DNA of 33,912 nt from positions 1-33,912 of the forward strand of contig NZ_NVPT01000040.1 of assembly GCF_002802985.1 (NCBI RefSeq). The letters are read 5' to 3'. The notes under the pieces are model-generated. The model had not been told where the DNA came from. It saw nothing but the letters and a program-made list of their open reading frames with translations, and made no database searches. Made by a program: the position numbers and the translations under genes. Shown piece after piece: positions 7,316-16,668 of this stretch (position 1 is its first letter; every line of letters begins with the position of its first letter). Origin of the DNA: Geodermatophilus chilensis (GTDB taxonomy: Bacteria > Actinomycetota > Actinomycetes > Mycobacteriales > Geodermatophilaceae).

Positions 7316-7774
7316 TCAGGCCGGGTCGAGCACCCGTTCGTCGAACAGAGCGTCGCCGGCGTGGGCGCCGAACGCCGGGATCGGCCGGTAGCCCGCCCCC
7401 TCGTACAGCGCGACGGCCTCCGGCTGCCGCGGTCCGGTCTCCAGCCGGAGCGTGGTCCAGCCGCGGTCCCGCGCGGCCGTCTCCAGCCCGGCGAGCACCA
7501 TCCTGGACAGGCCCCGCCCGCGCGCCGCCGGCACGACGTACGGGCGCTTCACCTCGGCGACGCCGTCCCCCGACGGGCGCAACGCGCCGCACCCGAGCGC
7601 CTCCCCTCCGGGGGCGCGGGCGAGCAGGACGACGGCGACGTCCGCGGCCGGGGGCGGCGTCCCCGGCTCCTGCCCGCCGTCGTGGCGCGCCTGCGGCTCG
7701 GCCTGCTGGTCGGCCGCGAGCCGCTGCACGTCGGCGTCCTCCCAGCCCACGGCCTCCAGCCGCACGTCGAGCAC
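7316..7774 (-). CDS. GNAT family N-acetyltransferase
   Basis: A 152-residue GNAT-fold protein. The acetyl-CoA pyrophosphate loop is visible as VVPAARGRGLSRMVL, preceded by the strand EVKRPYVVP and followed by DRGWTTLRLETGPRQPEAVALYEGAGYRPI, a typical C-terminal GNAT pattern. The acceptor substrate is unknown. GTG at 7774 is the likely start. The upstream region shared with the divergent DUF1707 gene contains the second parS-like palindrome only 20 nt away. Confidence 0.88.
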   Translation of the reverse strand: MLDVRLEAVGWEDADVQRLAADQQAEPQARHDGGQEPGTPPPAADVAVVLLARAPGGEALGCGALRPSGDGVAEVKRPYVVPAARGRGLSRMVLAGLETAARDRGWTTLRLETGPRQPEAVALYEGAGYRPIPAFGAHAGDALFDERVLDPA

Positions 7775-7783
7775 CGCCCGACC

Positions 7784-7826
7784 GTACTGACGCGTTCCAC
7801 GTGGAACCCGTGACGTCCGTCAGTAC
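7784..7826. promoter_or_regulatory. parS-like palindrome inside a 9-bp inverted repeat
   Basis: GTTCCACGTGGAAC at 7794-7807 is identical to the site at 5344. It is bracketed by GTACTGACG (7784-7792) and its exact reverse complement CGTCAGTAC (7818-7826). It lies between the divergent GNAT and DUF1707 genes. The core is probably a parS (ParB) site; the outer repeat may be a separate operator. Confidence 0.7.
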
Positions 7827-7881
7827 CGCCGGGGCCCGCCCCGGCAGAAGACTGGTGCCCCGACCCGAGGAGGCCACCCCG

Positions 7882-8337
7882 ATGCCCGAGCCGCACCTGC
7901 GCGCCGCCGACGCCGACCGTGCCGCCGTCGCCACCCAGCTCGGTGAGCAGATGAGCGCCGGGCGGCTCACCGTCGCCGAGTACGACGAGCGCCTGGCCCG
8001 TGCCTACGCCGCCCGGACCTACGGCGAGCTCGAGGCGCTCACCGCCGACCTGCCGCGACCGGCTGCGCAGCCCCCGGCGCCCGCACCGGCCGCGCACGGC
8101 GCCGTCCACAGGACGCCGGCGTGCGGCTGGAGCGGCGGGCCCTCGCGGCAGGCGGCCTGGCGGAACTGGGCCGTGACCGCCGTCATCGTGCTCACCGTCT
8201 GGATCGCCGGCTCGATCGCCTCCAGCGACCTGCAGTACCCCTGGCCGATCTGGGTCATCGGCCCGTGGGGCGCGGTGCTGGCCGCCCAGACCCTCGGTCG
8301 CCGCGGCTCCGGCGCCGAGCGGCGCCGGCTGACCTGA
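7882..8337 (+). CDS. DUF1707 domain membrane protein
   Basis: A 151-residue protein starting with a DUF1707 domain: RAADADRAAVATQLGEQMSAGRLTVAEYDERLARAYAARTYGELEALTADLP, residues ~7-58 (shown here in outline). A proline/alanine linker follows, then two hydrophobic segments (WAVTAVIVLTVWIAG and WPIWVIGPWGAVLAAQ), so the C-terminus is membrane-embedded. DUF1707 is common in actinobacteria and has no settled function. ATG at 7882 follows a good GAGGAGG site 7 nt upstream; the longer open frame upstream is a shadow of the GNAT gene. Confidence 0.85.
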   Translation: MPEPHLRAADADRAAVATQLGEQMSAGRLTVAEYDERLARAYAARTYGELEALTADLPRPAAQPPAPAPAAHGAVHRTPACGWSGGPSRQAAWRNWAVTAVIVLTVWIAGSIASSDLQYPWPIWVIGPWGAVLAAQTLGRRGSGAERRRLT

Positions 8338-8406
8338 GGGTGCGGGTGACGGTCCCTGGAGCGGGTACAGCAACGCGGACCGCCCACGCCGAGCACCGGG
8401 GGACCG

Positions 8407-8793
8407 ATGCACACGATGACCGAGCGCTTCACCGACGCCCTGCACCGGATCGACAGCGACCGCGACGTCCAGCCCATGCTGGACCTCACCGGGGACGACG
8501 CCGAGCTGTTCAAGCTGGACGAGCACCACCAGACCCGGGGCAAGGACGGCGCGAGGACCTTCTGGGAGGACTACCGCAACGTCTTCGGCGACCTGGAGAC
8601 CACCTTCACGCACCGCGTGGTCGGCGAGGACAGCGCCGCCCTGGAGTGGACCTCGACCGGCACCCTGCGCAGCGGCAAGCCCTTCCGGTACCGCGGCGTG
8701 ACCCTCATCGAGGGCGACGAGGAGCGACTCACCGGCGTCCGCACCTACTACGACTCCGCGGCGTTCGTGCAGGAACGCGGCGGCACCGCCTGA
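8407..8793 (+). CDS. NTF2-like/SnoaL-type small protein
   Basis: A 128-residue protein with the layout of the NTF2-like superfamily: an N-terminal helix pair (MTERFTDALHRIDSDRDVQPML), FWEDYRNVFGDLETTFTHRVV, the strand SAALEWTSTGTL and the closing strands GVTLIEGDEERLTGVRTYYD. Members act as small isomerases, hydrolases or binding proteins; no catalytic set can be assigned here. ATG at 8407 or 8416 may be used. A partial gene-end repeat (GAAGGACCCCCTGCCCCCC) starts right after the stop and a strong palindromic terminator follows. Confidence 0.75.
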   Translation: MHTMTERFTDALHRIDSDRDVQPMLDLTGDDAELFKLDEHHQTRGKDGARTFWEDYRNVFGDLETTFTHRVVGEDSAALEWTSTGTLRSGKPFRYRGVTLIEGDEERLTGVRTYYDSAAFVQERGGTA

Positions 8794-8830
8794 GGAAGGA
8801 CCCCCTGCCCCCCGCCGGGGGCCGTCAACG

Positions 8831-8864
8831 CGAGAGCCCCGGGGAGATCTCCCCGGGGCTCTCG
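8831..8864. terminator. 34-nt perfect palindrome, bidirectional terminator
   Basis: CGAGAGCCCCGGGGAGA is followed at once by its exact reverse complement, giving 17-nt arms without a spacer. It lies between the plus-strand NTF2-like gene and the minus-strand tRNA-Leu, where transcription converges, so it can serve both. There is no T-tract, as is common in actinobacterial terminators. Confidence 0.8.
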
Positions 8865-8873
8865 TCACACCTG

Positions 8874-8956
8874 TGGGCAAGGGGGGAGTTGAACCCCCAC
8901 GTCCTTTCGGACACACGGACCTGAACCGTGCGCGTCTGCCATTCCGCCACTTGCCC
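8874..8956 (-). tRNA. tRNA-Leu (anticodon CAG)
   Basis: An 83-nt class II tRNA on the minus strand. The acceptor stem GGGCAAG pairs with CTTGCCC. The D-arm region GTGGCGGAATGGCAGACGC is present, the anticodon loop TTCAGGT gives CAG, a long variable arm (GTGTCCGAAAGGAC) follows, and the T-arm is GGGGGTTCAACTCCCCC. CCA is not encoded. In Mycobacterium a tRNA-Leu(CAG) lies beside fhaA at the same place, so this is conserved synteny. Confidence 0.95.
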
Positions 8957-9073
8957 CGGCGATGAAGGACAGTAGCAGCCCCCCGCACGGAACCCGGGGA
9001 GGGGGTCGGTGGTCCTCCCCGCGGGTCCGCCGCCCACCCCGGAACGTGAGTCGGTCCCCGGCTGGCCGCTCCG

Positions 9074-9087
9074 TTGACGGCTACGAT
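9074..9087 (+). promoter_or_regulatory. Candidate fhaA promoter element
   Basis: TTGACG (9074-9079) and TACGAT (9082-9087), which fits the actinobacterial -10 pattern TANNNT, lie about 45-60 nt before the fhaA start. TTGACG is too close to be the matching -35 box, so only the -10 is proposed. It would drive the fhaA-fhaB-pstP-rodA-pbpA-pknA operon. Confidence 0.35.
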
Positions 9088-9132
9088 CATCGGTGGCAGA
9101 CCGGACGACCGCGCGAGCGCAAGGGAGCGACT

Positions 9133-9942
9133 GTGGGTGTGCTGCAGCGCTTCGAGCGGCGGCTGGAGGGCATGGTCGGGCTGGCCTTCGCCCGGATCTT
9201 CAAGGGCAAGGTCCACCCGGCCGAGATCGCCAAGGCCCTGACCCGCGAGGCCGACGAGCAGCGCGCGGTGATGGGTGAGGGCCGGGTCCTCGCGCCCAAC
9301 ATCTACGACGTCCGGCTGGGCCCCACCGACTACGACCACCTCGCCGAGTGGTCCGAGCAGCTGGCCGCCCAGCTCGCCGACATGGTCACCGAGCACATCG
9401 AGGGCGAGGGCTACCAGGTCTTCGACGCCGTCCAGGTGCGCCTGGAGCGCGACGACCAGTTGCCCACCGGCGTCTTCGAGGTCAGCTCGCACGTCGCCGA
9501 CCCGTCGGCCAAGCCCGGCCCGCGCCTCGACGAGCCGGTCGGCCCCCGCAGCGGCGCCGTCCCCCCGCTGCCCCCGCTGCAGGGCCGCATGGCCACCGAC
9601 ACCGGCCGGCAGTCACCCTCGACGGTGGTCGGCCGCGCCGGCAGCAGGCCCGGGGTCACCCACGTGCTGCTGGTCGACGGCCCGGGCACCCGGCACGAGC
9701 TGACCACCGGGCGCAACGTCATCGGCCGCGGCACCGACGCCGACATCCGGCTGCCCGACACCGGCGTGAGCCGCAAGCACGTCGACGTCGTCCTCGACAA
9801 CGGGACGGCGATCGTCGAGGACCTCGGCTCCACCAACGGCACCCTCGTCAACGGCCGGCGGATCACCCGTCAGCCGCTCGCCGACGGCGACGTCATCCGC
9901 ATCGGCCACTCGGTGCTCGTCTACCGGCAGGACGGCGCGTGA
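9133..9942 (+). CDS. fhaA: FhaA, FHA domain-containing adaptor
   Basis: A 269-residue protein. Residues 1 to about 125 form the DUF3662/FhaA N-terminal domain (VLQRFERRLEGMVGLAFARIF, HPAEIAKALTREAD). A short linker follows, then a C-terminal FHA phosphothreonine-binding domain from about 178, with the signatures VIGRGTDADIRL, GVSRKHVDVV and LGSTNGTLVNG. In Mycobacterium FhaA binds phosphorylated partners of the PknA/PknB system at the cell pole and affects peptidoglycan synthesis. The start GTG at 9133 follows AGGGAG and matches the usual VGVLQRFER beginning. The protein is about half the length of mycobacterial FhaA (near 530 residues) because the linker is short. It is the first gene of the seven-gene block. 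Confidence 0.95.
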   Translation: MGVLQRFERRLEGMVGLAFARIFKGKVHPAEIAKALTREADEQRAVMGEGRVLAPNIYDVRLGPTDYDHLAEWSEQLAAQLADMVTEHIEGEGYQVFDAVQVRLERDDQLPTGVFEVSSHVADPSAKPGPRLDEPVGPRSGAVPPLPPLQGRMATDTGRQSPSTVVGRAGSRPGVTHVLLVDGPGTRHELTTGRNVIGRGTDADIRLPDTGVSRKHVDVVLDNGTAIVEDLGSTNGTLVNGRRITRQPLADGDVIRIGHSVLVYRQDGA

Positions 9943-9955
9943 GGCGGGTCGCGCC

Positions 9956-10420
9956 ATGACGGCCGAGATCGTGCTGCAGATCTTCCGGTTCGGCTTCCTG
10001 CTGCTGCTGTGGCTGTTCATCTTCGCCGCGTTCCGGGTGGTCCGGGCCGACCTGTTCGGCGGCCGCGCCGGGCGGGTGGCCTCGGTGCCGCCGCGCGCCG
10101 CCGCGCCCGGGAGGAAGAAGACCCGCGGCGCCGCCAAGACCCTCGTGGTCACCGCCGGCCCGCTCACCGGGACGAAGATCACCCTGGGCGACCAGCCGAT
10201 CCTCATCGGCCGCGCCGACGACTCGACCCTGGTGCTCACCGACGACTTCGCCAGCTCCCGGCACGCGCGGCTGACGAACCGCGGCGGCCAGTGGTACGTC
10301 GAGGACCTCGGCTCCACCAACGGCACCTACCTCGACCAGCAGCGCGTCCAGGGTCCGCTGCTCGTCGCGCCGGGTCAGCCGATCCGCATCGGGCAGACCG
10401 CGCTGGAGCTGCGCTCGTGA
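9956..10420 (+). CDS. fhaB: FhaB (FipA), membrane-anchored FHA protein
   Basis: A 154-residue protein with one N-terminal membrane segment (IVLQIFRFGFLLLLWLFIFAAF), a basic linker and an FHA domain from about residue 60: ILIGRADDSTLVL, FASSRHARLTNR and DLGSTNGTYLDQQRV. In mycobacteria FhaB/FipA links PknA-type kinase signals to FtsZ and division or to lipid-II polymerisation partners. It starts 13 nt after fhaA and is followed closely by pstP, as in related genomes. Confidence 0.95.
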   Translation: MTAEIVLQIFRFGFLLLLWLFIFAAFRVVRADLFGGRAGRVASVPPRAAAPGRKKTRGAAKTLVVTAGPLTGTKITLGDQPILIGRADDSTLVLTDDFASSRHARLTNRGGQWYVEDLGSTNGTYLDQQRVQGPLLVAPGQPIRIGQTALELRS

Positions 10421-10448
10421 CCCGCCGCGTCCCGGGGAGCCTGCCCCG

Positions 10449-11851
<1,403 letters not shown>

Positions 11852-11855
<4 letters not shown>

Positions 11856-13273
11856 CATCCGGCCCCACGACCGACCCCCGCGCCGCGGCGCCGGGGACGG
11901 CGACCCCGCCCAGGCGCCGCAACACCGAGCTGGCGCTGCTCGGCTTCGCCGTCCTCATCACGCTGGTCGCGCAGGCGATCGTCGACCTCACCGTCACCGG
12001 CTCGCTGACCACCGAGCTGGCCACCTTCGGGCTGTGGATCACCGCGCTGTGGACCGTCGCCCACCTCGTCGTCCGCAGGTGGGCGCCCTACGCCGACCCG
12101 CTGCTGCTGCCCGCGGTCGCCCTGCTGGTGGGCCTCGGGCTGTCGTTCATCCACCGGCTGGACCTGGCCGCCCAGCAGGCCGGCAGCACGGCCAGCCGGG
12201 AGGACGCCCCCGTCCAGCTGGTGTGGGCCACGCTCGGCCTGGTGCTGTTCGTCGGCGTGCTGCTGGTGCTGCGCGACCACCGGCTGCTGTCCCGGTTCGC
12301 CTACACGCTGGCCCTCGTCGGCCTGGTGCTGCTGGCCATCCCGGCGGTGCTGCCGTCGTCCCTCTCGGAGGTCAACGGCGCCAAGATCTGGATCCGGGTG
12401 GCCGGCTTCAGCATCCAGCCGGGCGAGTTCGCCAAGATCTGCCTGACCGTCTTCTTCGCCGCCTACCTCGTCGACAAGCGCGACGTCCTGGCGCTGGCCA
12501 GCCGGCGCGTCATGGGCCTGGAGCTGCCCCGCGGCCGCGACCTCGGCCCGGTGCTGGTCGCCTGGATGCTGTCGATCCTCGTGCTGGTCTTCGAGCGGGA
12601 CCTGGGCAGCTCGCTGCTGCTGTTCGGGATCTTCGTGGTCATGCTCTACGTGGCCACCGAGCGGGCCAGCTGGCTGCTCATCGGCCTGGGCCTGTTCGCC
12701 GGCGGCGCGCTGGTCGCCTACCAGCTGTTCGGCCACGTGCAGCAGCGCGTCGACTCCTGGCTGGACCCCTTCGCCTACTACGACGGCTCCGGCTTCCAGG
12801 TGGCGCAGGCGCTGTTCGGCCTGGGCACCGGCGGGCTGTTCGGGGCCGGGCTGGGCGGTGGCCGCCCCGACCAGGTGCCGGTGGCCAAGAGCGACTTCAT
12901 CGCCGCCGCGGTCGGCGAGGAGCTGGGCCTGTTCGGCCTGGTCGCGGTGATCATCGTCTACCTGGTGCTGGTCGAGCGCGGGCTGCGCACCTCGCTGATC
13001 TGCCGTGACGCGTTCGGCAAGCTGCTCGCCGCGGGCCTGTCCTTCGCGATCGCCTGGCAGGTGTTCGTCGTCCTCGGCGGGGTGACCGGGCTGCTGCCGC
13101 TGACCGGCCTGACCACGCCGTTCCTCGCCTACGGCGGCTCGTCGCTGGTGGCCAACTTCGTGCTGGTCGCCGTCCTGGTGCGGATCAGCGACGCCGCCCG
13201 CCGCCCGGCCGCCCCCTCCGGGCCGCCCAAGCCCGCGCTGGGTGACGCCCCGACGGAGGTGGTGCAGACGTGA
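11852..13273 (+). CDS. rodA: RodA/FtsW-family SEDS glycosyltransferase
   Basis: A 473-residue integral membrane protein with about ten or more hydrophobic segments. SEDS marks include GAKIWIRVAGFSIQPGEFAKI, the periplasmic-loop motif KSDFIAAAVGEELGLFG and the C-terminal PLTGLTTPFLAYGGSSLVANF. SEDS proteins polymerise lipid II into glycan strands together with a class B penicillin-binding protein, here encoded by the next gene. The GTG start at 11852 overlaps the pstP stop, and the stop overlaps the pbpA start, so the three are translationally coupled. Position in the fha-pstP-pbpA-pkn cluster identifies it as the RodA paralogue. Confidence 0.94.
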
Positions 13274-14712
13274 ACGCCCCGCTGCGCCGTGTCGCGATCA
13301 GCGTGCTCGTGCTGTTCACGCTGCTGATCGTCAACGTCAACGTCATCCAGGTGGTCCGCTCCGACGAGCTGCGGTCCGACGGCCGCAACACCCGCGTGCT
13401 GGTCGAGGAGTACGACAGCGAGCGGGGCTCGATCGTGGTCGGCGGCACCGAGATCGCGAACTCGGTCCCGACCGACGACCAGCTCACCTACCTGCGGCAG
13501 TACCCCAGCGGCCCGGTGTACGCCCCGGTCACCGGCTACTACTCGCTGGTCTACGGCAACGCCCAGATGGAGCGCGCGGCCGACGACGTGCTCTCCGGGG
13601 ACGACGCCCGGCTGTTCACCCGGCGCCTGGCCGATCTGTTCACCGGGCGGGACCCCTCCGGCGGCGACGTCGTCCTGACCCTGGACCCCGCGGTGCAGGA
13701 GACGGCGATGGCCGGGCTCGAGGGCGTCACCGGGGCGGTCGTCGCCCTCGACCCCTCGACCGGGGCGGTGCTCGGCATGGCCAGCACCCCGACGTACGAC
13801 CCGAACCAGCTCTCCAGCCACCAACCGGCTGAGATCCGGGAGTACGCCGCACAGCTGGAATCCCTGGAGATCGACCCGCGGCTGAACCGGGCGATCGACG
13901 CGCGCTACTCGCCGGGCTCGATCTTCAAGGTGGTCGTGTCGGCCGCGGCGCTCGCCAGCGGCCAGTACACGTCCGACACCGTCGTCCCGGCGCCGCAGGA
14001 GCTGGTGCTGCCGGGCACCTCCACCCCGCTGGAGAACTTCGGCGGCTCGGCGTGCGACCCCAGCGGCCGACAGAGCCTGCTCGACGCGCTGACCGTCTCC
14101 TGCAACACCGCCTTCGCCCAGCTGGGCATCGACCTCGGCGAGGACCGCGTGCGGGAGATGGCCGAGGCGTTCGGCATCGACGGTGAGGGCTTCGAGATCC
14201 CGCTGACCGCCGAGGGCAGCACCATCGGCGAGATCGAGAACGACGCCCAGCTCGGGGTCAGCTCGATCGGCCAGCAGGACGTGCAGCTCACCCCGCTGCA
14301 GGCGGCGATGATCGCCTCCGCGGTGGCCAACGACGGGACGCTGATGAGCCCTTACCTGGTGGACCAGGTGCGCGCGCCGGACCTGTCGGTCATCGACCAG
14401 ACCGACCCGGAGGAGCTCAGTGAGCCGGTCTCGGCCGACGCCGCCGACCAGCTCACCGAGATGATGACCAGCGTCGTGGAGAACGGCAGCGGCCGGCGCG
14501 CGCGGATCCCCGGCGTCACCGTCGCCGGCAAGACCGGGACGGCGGAGAACGCCGGCCCCGACCACAACTGGTTCATCGGGTTCGCCCCGGCCGACGACCC
14601 GCAGATCGCCGTGGCGGTCTTCGTGGCCAACGGCGGCGGCACGGGCGGCGACGTCTCCGCTCCCATCGCCCGTGACGTGATGCAGGCCTACCTCGACGGG
14701 CAGGGCGGCTGA
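13270..14712 (+). CDS. pbpA: PbpA, class B penicillin-binding protein
   Basis: A 480-residue transpeptidase anchored by one N-terminal membrane segment (ISVLVLFTLLIVNVNVIQVV). The catalytic motifs are complete: SxxK as Ser217-Ile-Phe-Lys220, SxN as Ser277-Cys-Asn279 and KTG at 421-423 (AGKTGTAE). It cross-links peptidoglycan in the periplasm and works with the RodA SEDS partner. The GTG at 13270 overlaps the rodA stop (GTGA), and its TGA overlaps the ATG of pknA (TGATG), so expression is closely coupled. Confidence 0.96.
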   Translation: MNAPLRRVAISVLVLFTLLIVNVNVIQVVRSDELRSDGRNTRVLVEEYDSERGSIVVGGTEIANSVPTDDQLTYLRQYPSGPVYAPVTGYYSLVYGNAQMERAADDVLSGDDARLFTRRLADLFTGRDPSGGDVVLTLDPAVQETAMAGLEGVTGAVVALDPSTGAVLGMASTPTYDPNQLSSHQPAEIREYAAQLESLEIDPRLNRAIDARYSPGSIFKVVVSAAALASGQYTSDTVVPAPQELVLPGTSTPLENFGGSACDPSGRQSLLDALTVSCNTAFAQLGIDLGEDRVREMAEAFGIDGEGFEIPLTAEGSTIGEIENDAQLGVSSIGQQDVQLTPLQAAMIASAVANDGTLMSPYLVDQVRAPDLSVIDQTDPEELSEPVSADAADQLTEMMTSVVENGSGRRARIPGVTVAGKTGTAENAGPDHNWFIGFAPADDPQIAVAVFVANGGGTGGDVSAPIARDVMQAYLDGQGG

Positions 14713-16541
14713 TGACACTGTCGACCGGGACGATCCTCGCCGGACGCTACGAGATCACCGCACCCATCGCCACGGGCGGCATGGGCGAGGTGTGGCGCGC
14801 CCGCGACCGCGTCCTCGACCGCGAGGTCGCCGCCAAGGTGCTGCGCAGCGAGTTCACCGGCGACCCGAGCTTCGTGGCCCGCTTCCGCAACGAGGCGCGG
14901 CACACCGCGGCGCTGTCCCACCCCAACATCGCCTCGGTCTACGACTACGGCGAGACCGAGGACGAGCGCGGCACCCAACTGGCCTTCCTCGTCATGGAGC
15001 TGGTCGAGGGCAAGCCGCTGGTCACGATCCTCCACGAGGAGGGCAAGCTCCCGGTCGACTGGACGCTGCACGTCCTCGGCCAGTCGGCCGACGGGCTCTC
15101 GGCGGCCCACCACGCCGGCGTCGTCCACCGCGACATCAAGCCGGGCAACCTGATCGTGCGCCCCGACGGCGTGGTGAAGCTGACCGACTTCGGCATCGCC
15201 CGCGCCCGCGATGCCACACCGCTGACCCGCACCGGCATGGTCGTCGGCACCGCCCAGTACCTCTCCCCCGAGCAGGCGCAGGGCTTCGAGGTCACCGCCG
15301 CCTCCGACGTCTACTCCCTCGGCGTCGTCGGCTACGAGTGCCTGACCGGCGGCCGACCCTTCGACGGGACCTCGCAGGTCGCGGTCGCGCTGGCGCACAT
15401 CAACCGCCCGCCGCCGCCGCTGCCGGCCAACGTGCCGCCGGCGGTGCGGCTGCTCATCGAGCGCGCCCTGGCCAAGGACCCGGCCGACCGCTTCCCCGAC
15501 GGCGCCGCGTTCGCCGCCGCGATCCGGTCGGTCGCCTCCGGCAACGGTCTCTCCCCCGTCCACGCGGCCGCCGGTCCGGCGACGACCCCGCCCTACCCCG
15601 TGCGTGCCGCCCCCACCGCGCACACCGAGGTCGTCGACGACCTCGCCGACTCGCGCACCCAGGTGCTGGGCGCCGCCTCCGCCGGCGGGGCCGCCGCCAC
15701 CGGAGCCCGGACCTCGGTGGGTGCCATGCCGCCCCTGCGCCGCACGGAGGACGACGACGAGGACGGCCGGTACACCCCGCCGCCTGCGGACGACGACCGC
15801 CGCCGCAACCGCTGGGTGTGGCTGGTCGCCGGCCTGCTGCTGCTCGCGCTGCTCGGCGGCGGGCTGTGGGCCCTGCTCGGCAGTGGGGACGACGCCCCGA
15901 CGGGCACCGACGCCGCCCCCACCACCGCGCCGACGAGCATCACCAGCGAGGCGCCGGGGACGTTCTTCGTCGCGACCGGCGACTACGTCGGCGAGCCCGT
16001 CGACGACGTGGAGCAGCTTCTCACCGAGGAGGGCCTGCAGGTCGCGACGGAGGCGGCCAGCGCCGCGCAGCTCGCCGCGCTGGGCCAGGCGCTGGACGAG
16101 GGCGACGTCGTCACCACCGACCCGGCGAACACCGCCGTCCCGCTCGGCGACACCGTGACCCTGTACTACGCCGCCGACGACTACTCCCCCGACACCGGCG
16201 ACGGGGACTCCGGCACCCGGGACGAGGCGCCTGCGGCCCCGACCACCCAGGCCCCGCCCCGGACGACGGCTGCGCCGGCCCCGACGACGGCCGGCGATCC
16301 CGACGGTGACGAGGACGGCGGCAGCGACGGCGGGGACAGCGACGAGGACACCGGGCAGACCGGCAACCCGCAGCGGTCGAGCACCGCCACGGCGACGAAC
16401 ACGGCGGAGTCAACGCAGACCCCGCTCCCCGGCAACACGCCAGCGCCGACGCCGACGGTCCCCAGTGACACGGCTGAGAATCCGAACGGCAACGCCCAGG
16501 GCCAGCAGCAGGTGGCTCGGGAAGAGGACCCGACGGCGTGA
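14712..16541 (+). CDS. pknA: PknA, Ser/Thr protein kinase with a PASTA-like domain
   Basis: A 609-residue transmembrane kinase. The Hanks-type catalytic domain (residues ~10-270) has a glycine loop ATGGMGEVWRA, Lys42, HRD Asp141 (VVHRDIKPGNL), DFG Asp159 and the activation segment GTAQYLSPEQ. After a linker come one membrane segment (WVWLVAGLLLLALLGGGLWALL) and an extracellular region with a PASTA-like repeat near residues 415-480 (VGEPVDDVEQLLTEEGLQV, VVTTDPANTAVPLGDTVTLYY). A long Thr/Ser/Pro/Asp-rich tail follows. Mycobacterial PknA has no PASTA repeat, so this is a notable difference. The kinase regulates division and wall synthesis; it is co-transcribed with pbpA. Confidence 0.95.
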   Translation: MTLSTGTILAGRYEITAPIATGGMGEVWRARDRVLDREVAAKVLRSEFTGDPSFVARFRNEARHTAALSHPNIASVYDYGETEDERGTQLAFLVMELVEGKPLVTILHEEGKLPVDWTLHVLGQSADGLSAAHHAGVVHRDIKPGNLIVRPDGVVKLTDFGIARARDATPLTRTGMVVGTAQYLSPEQAQGFEVTAASDVYSLGVVGYECLTGGRPFDGTSQVAVALAHINRPPPPLPANVPPAVRLLIERALAKDPADRFPDGAAFAAAIRSVASGNGLSPVHAAAGPATTPPYPVRAAPTAHTEVVDDLADSRTQVLGAASAGGAAATGARTSVGAMPPLRRTEDDDEDGRYTPPPADDDRRRNRWVWLVAGLLLLALLGGGLWALLGSGDDAPTGTDAAPTTAPTSITSEAPGTFFVATGDYVGEPVDDVEQLLTEEGLQVATEAASAAQLAALGQALDEGDVVTTDPANTAVPLGDTVTLYYAADDYSPDTGDGDSGTRDEAPAAPTTQAPPRTTAAPAPTTAGDPDGDEDGGSDGGDSDEDTGQTGNPQRSSTATATNTAESTQTPLPGNTPAPTPTVPSDTAENPNGNAQGQQQVAREEDPTA

Positions 16542-16584
16542 GTCCCGCCCCTCGCGCCGCCCGGGCCCGGCCGGTCGCAGCGGT

Positions 16585-16590
16585 TAGGCT
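16585..16590 (+). promoter_or_regulatory. Candidate pknB -10 element
   Basis: TAGGCT (in GGTTAGGCTGCC) fits the actinobacterial -10 pattern TANNNT and lies about 80 nt before the pknB start, in the 127-nt gap after pknA. All earlier gene junctions of the block overlap or are very short, so this gap with a promoter-like box suggests pknB can be transcribed separately. Confidence 0.4.
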
Positions 16591-16668
16591 GCCCGGCGGC
16601 CCACCCGTCCGCTGCGCTCCGCCAGGGGCCACCCGGCCGCAGGACCGCACCGCCCGAGAGGACCTCCG

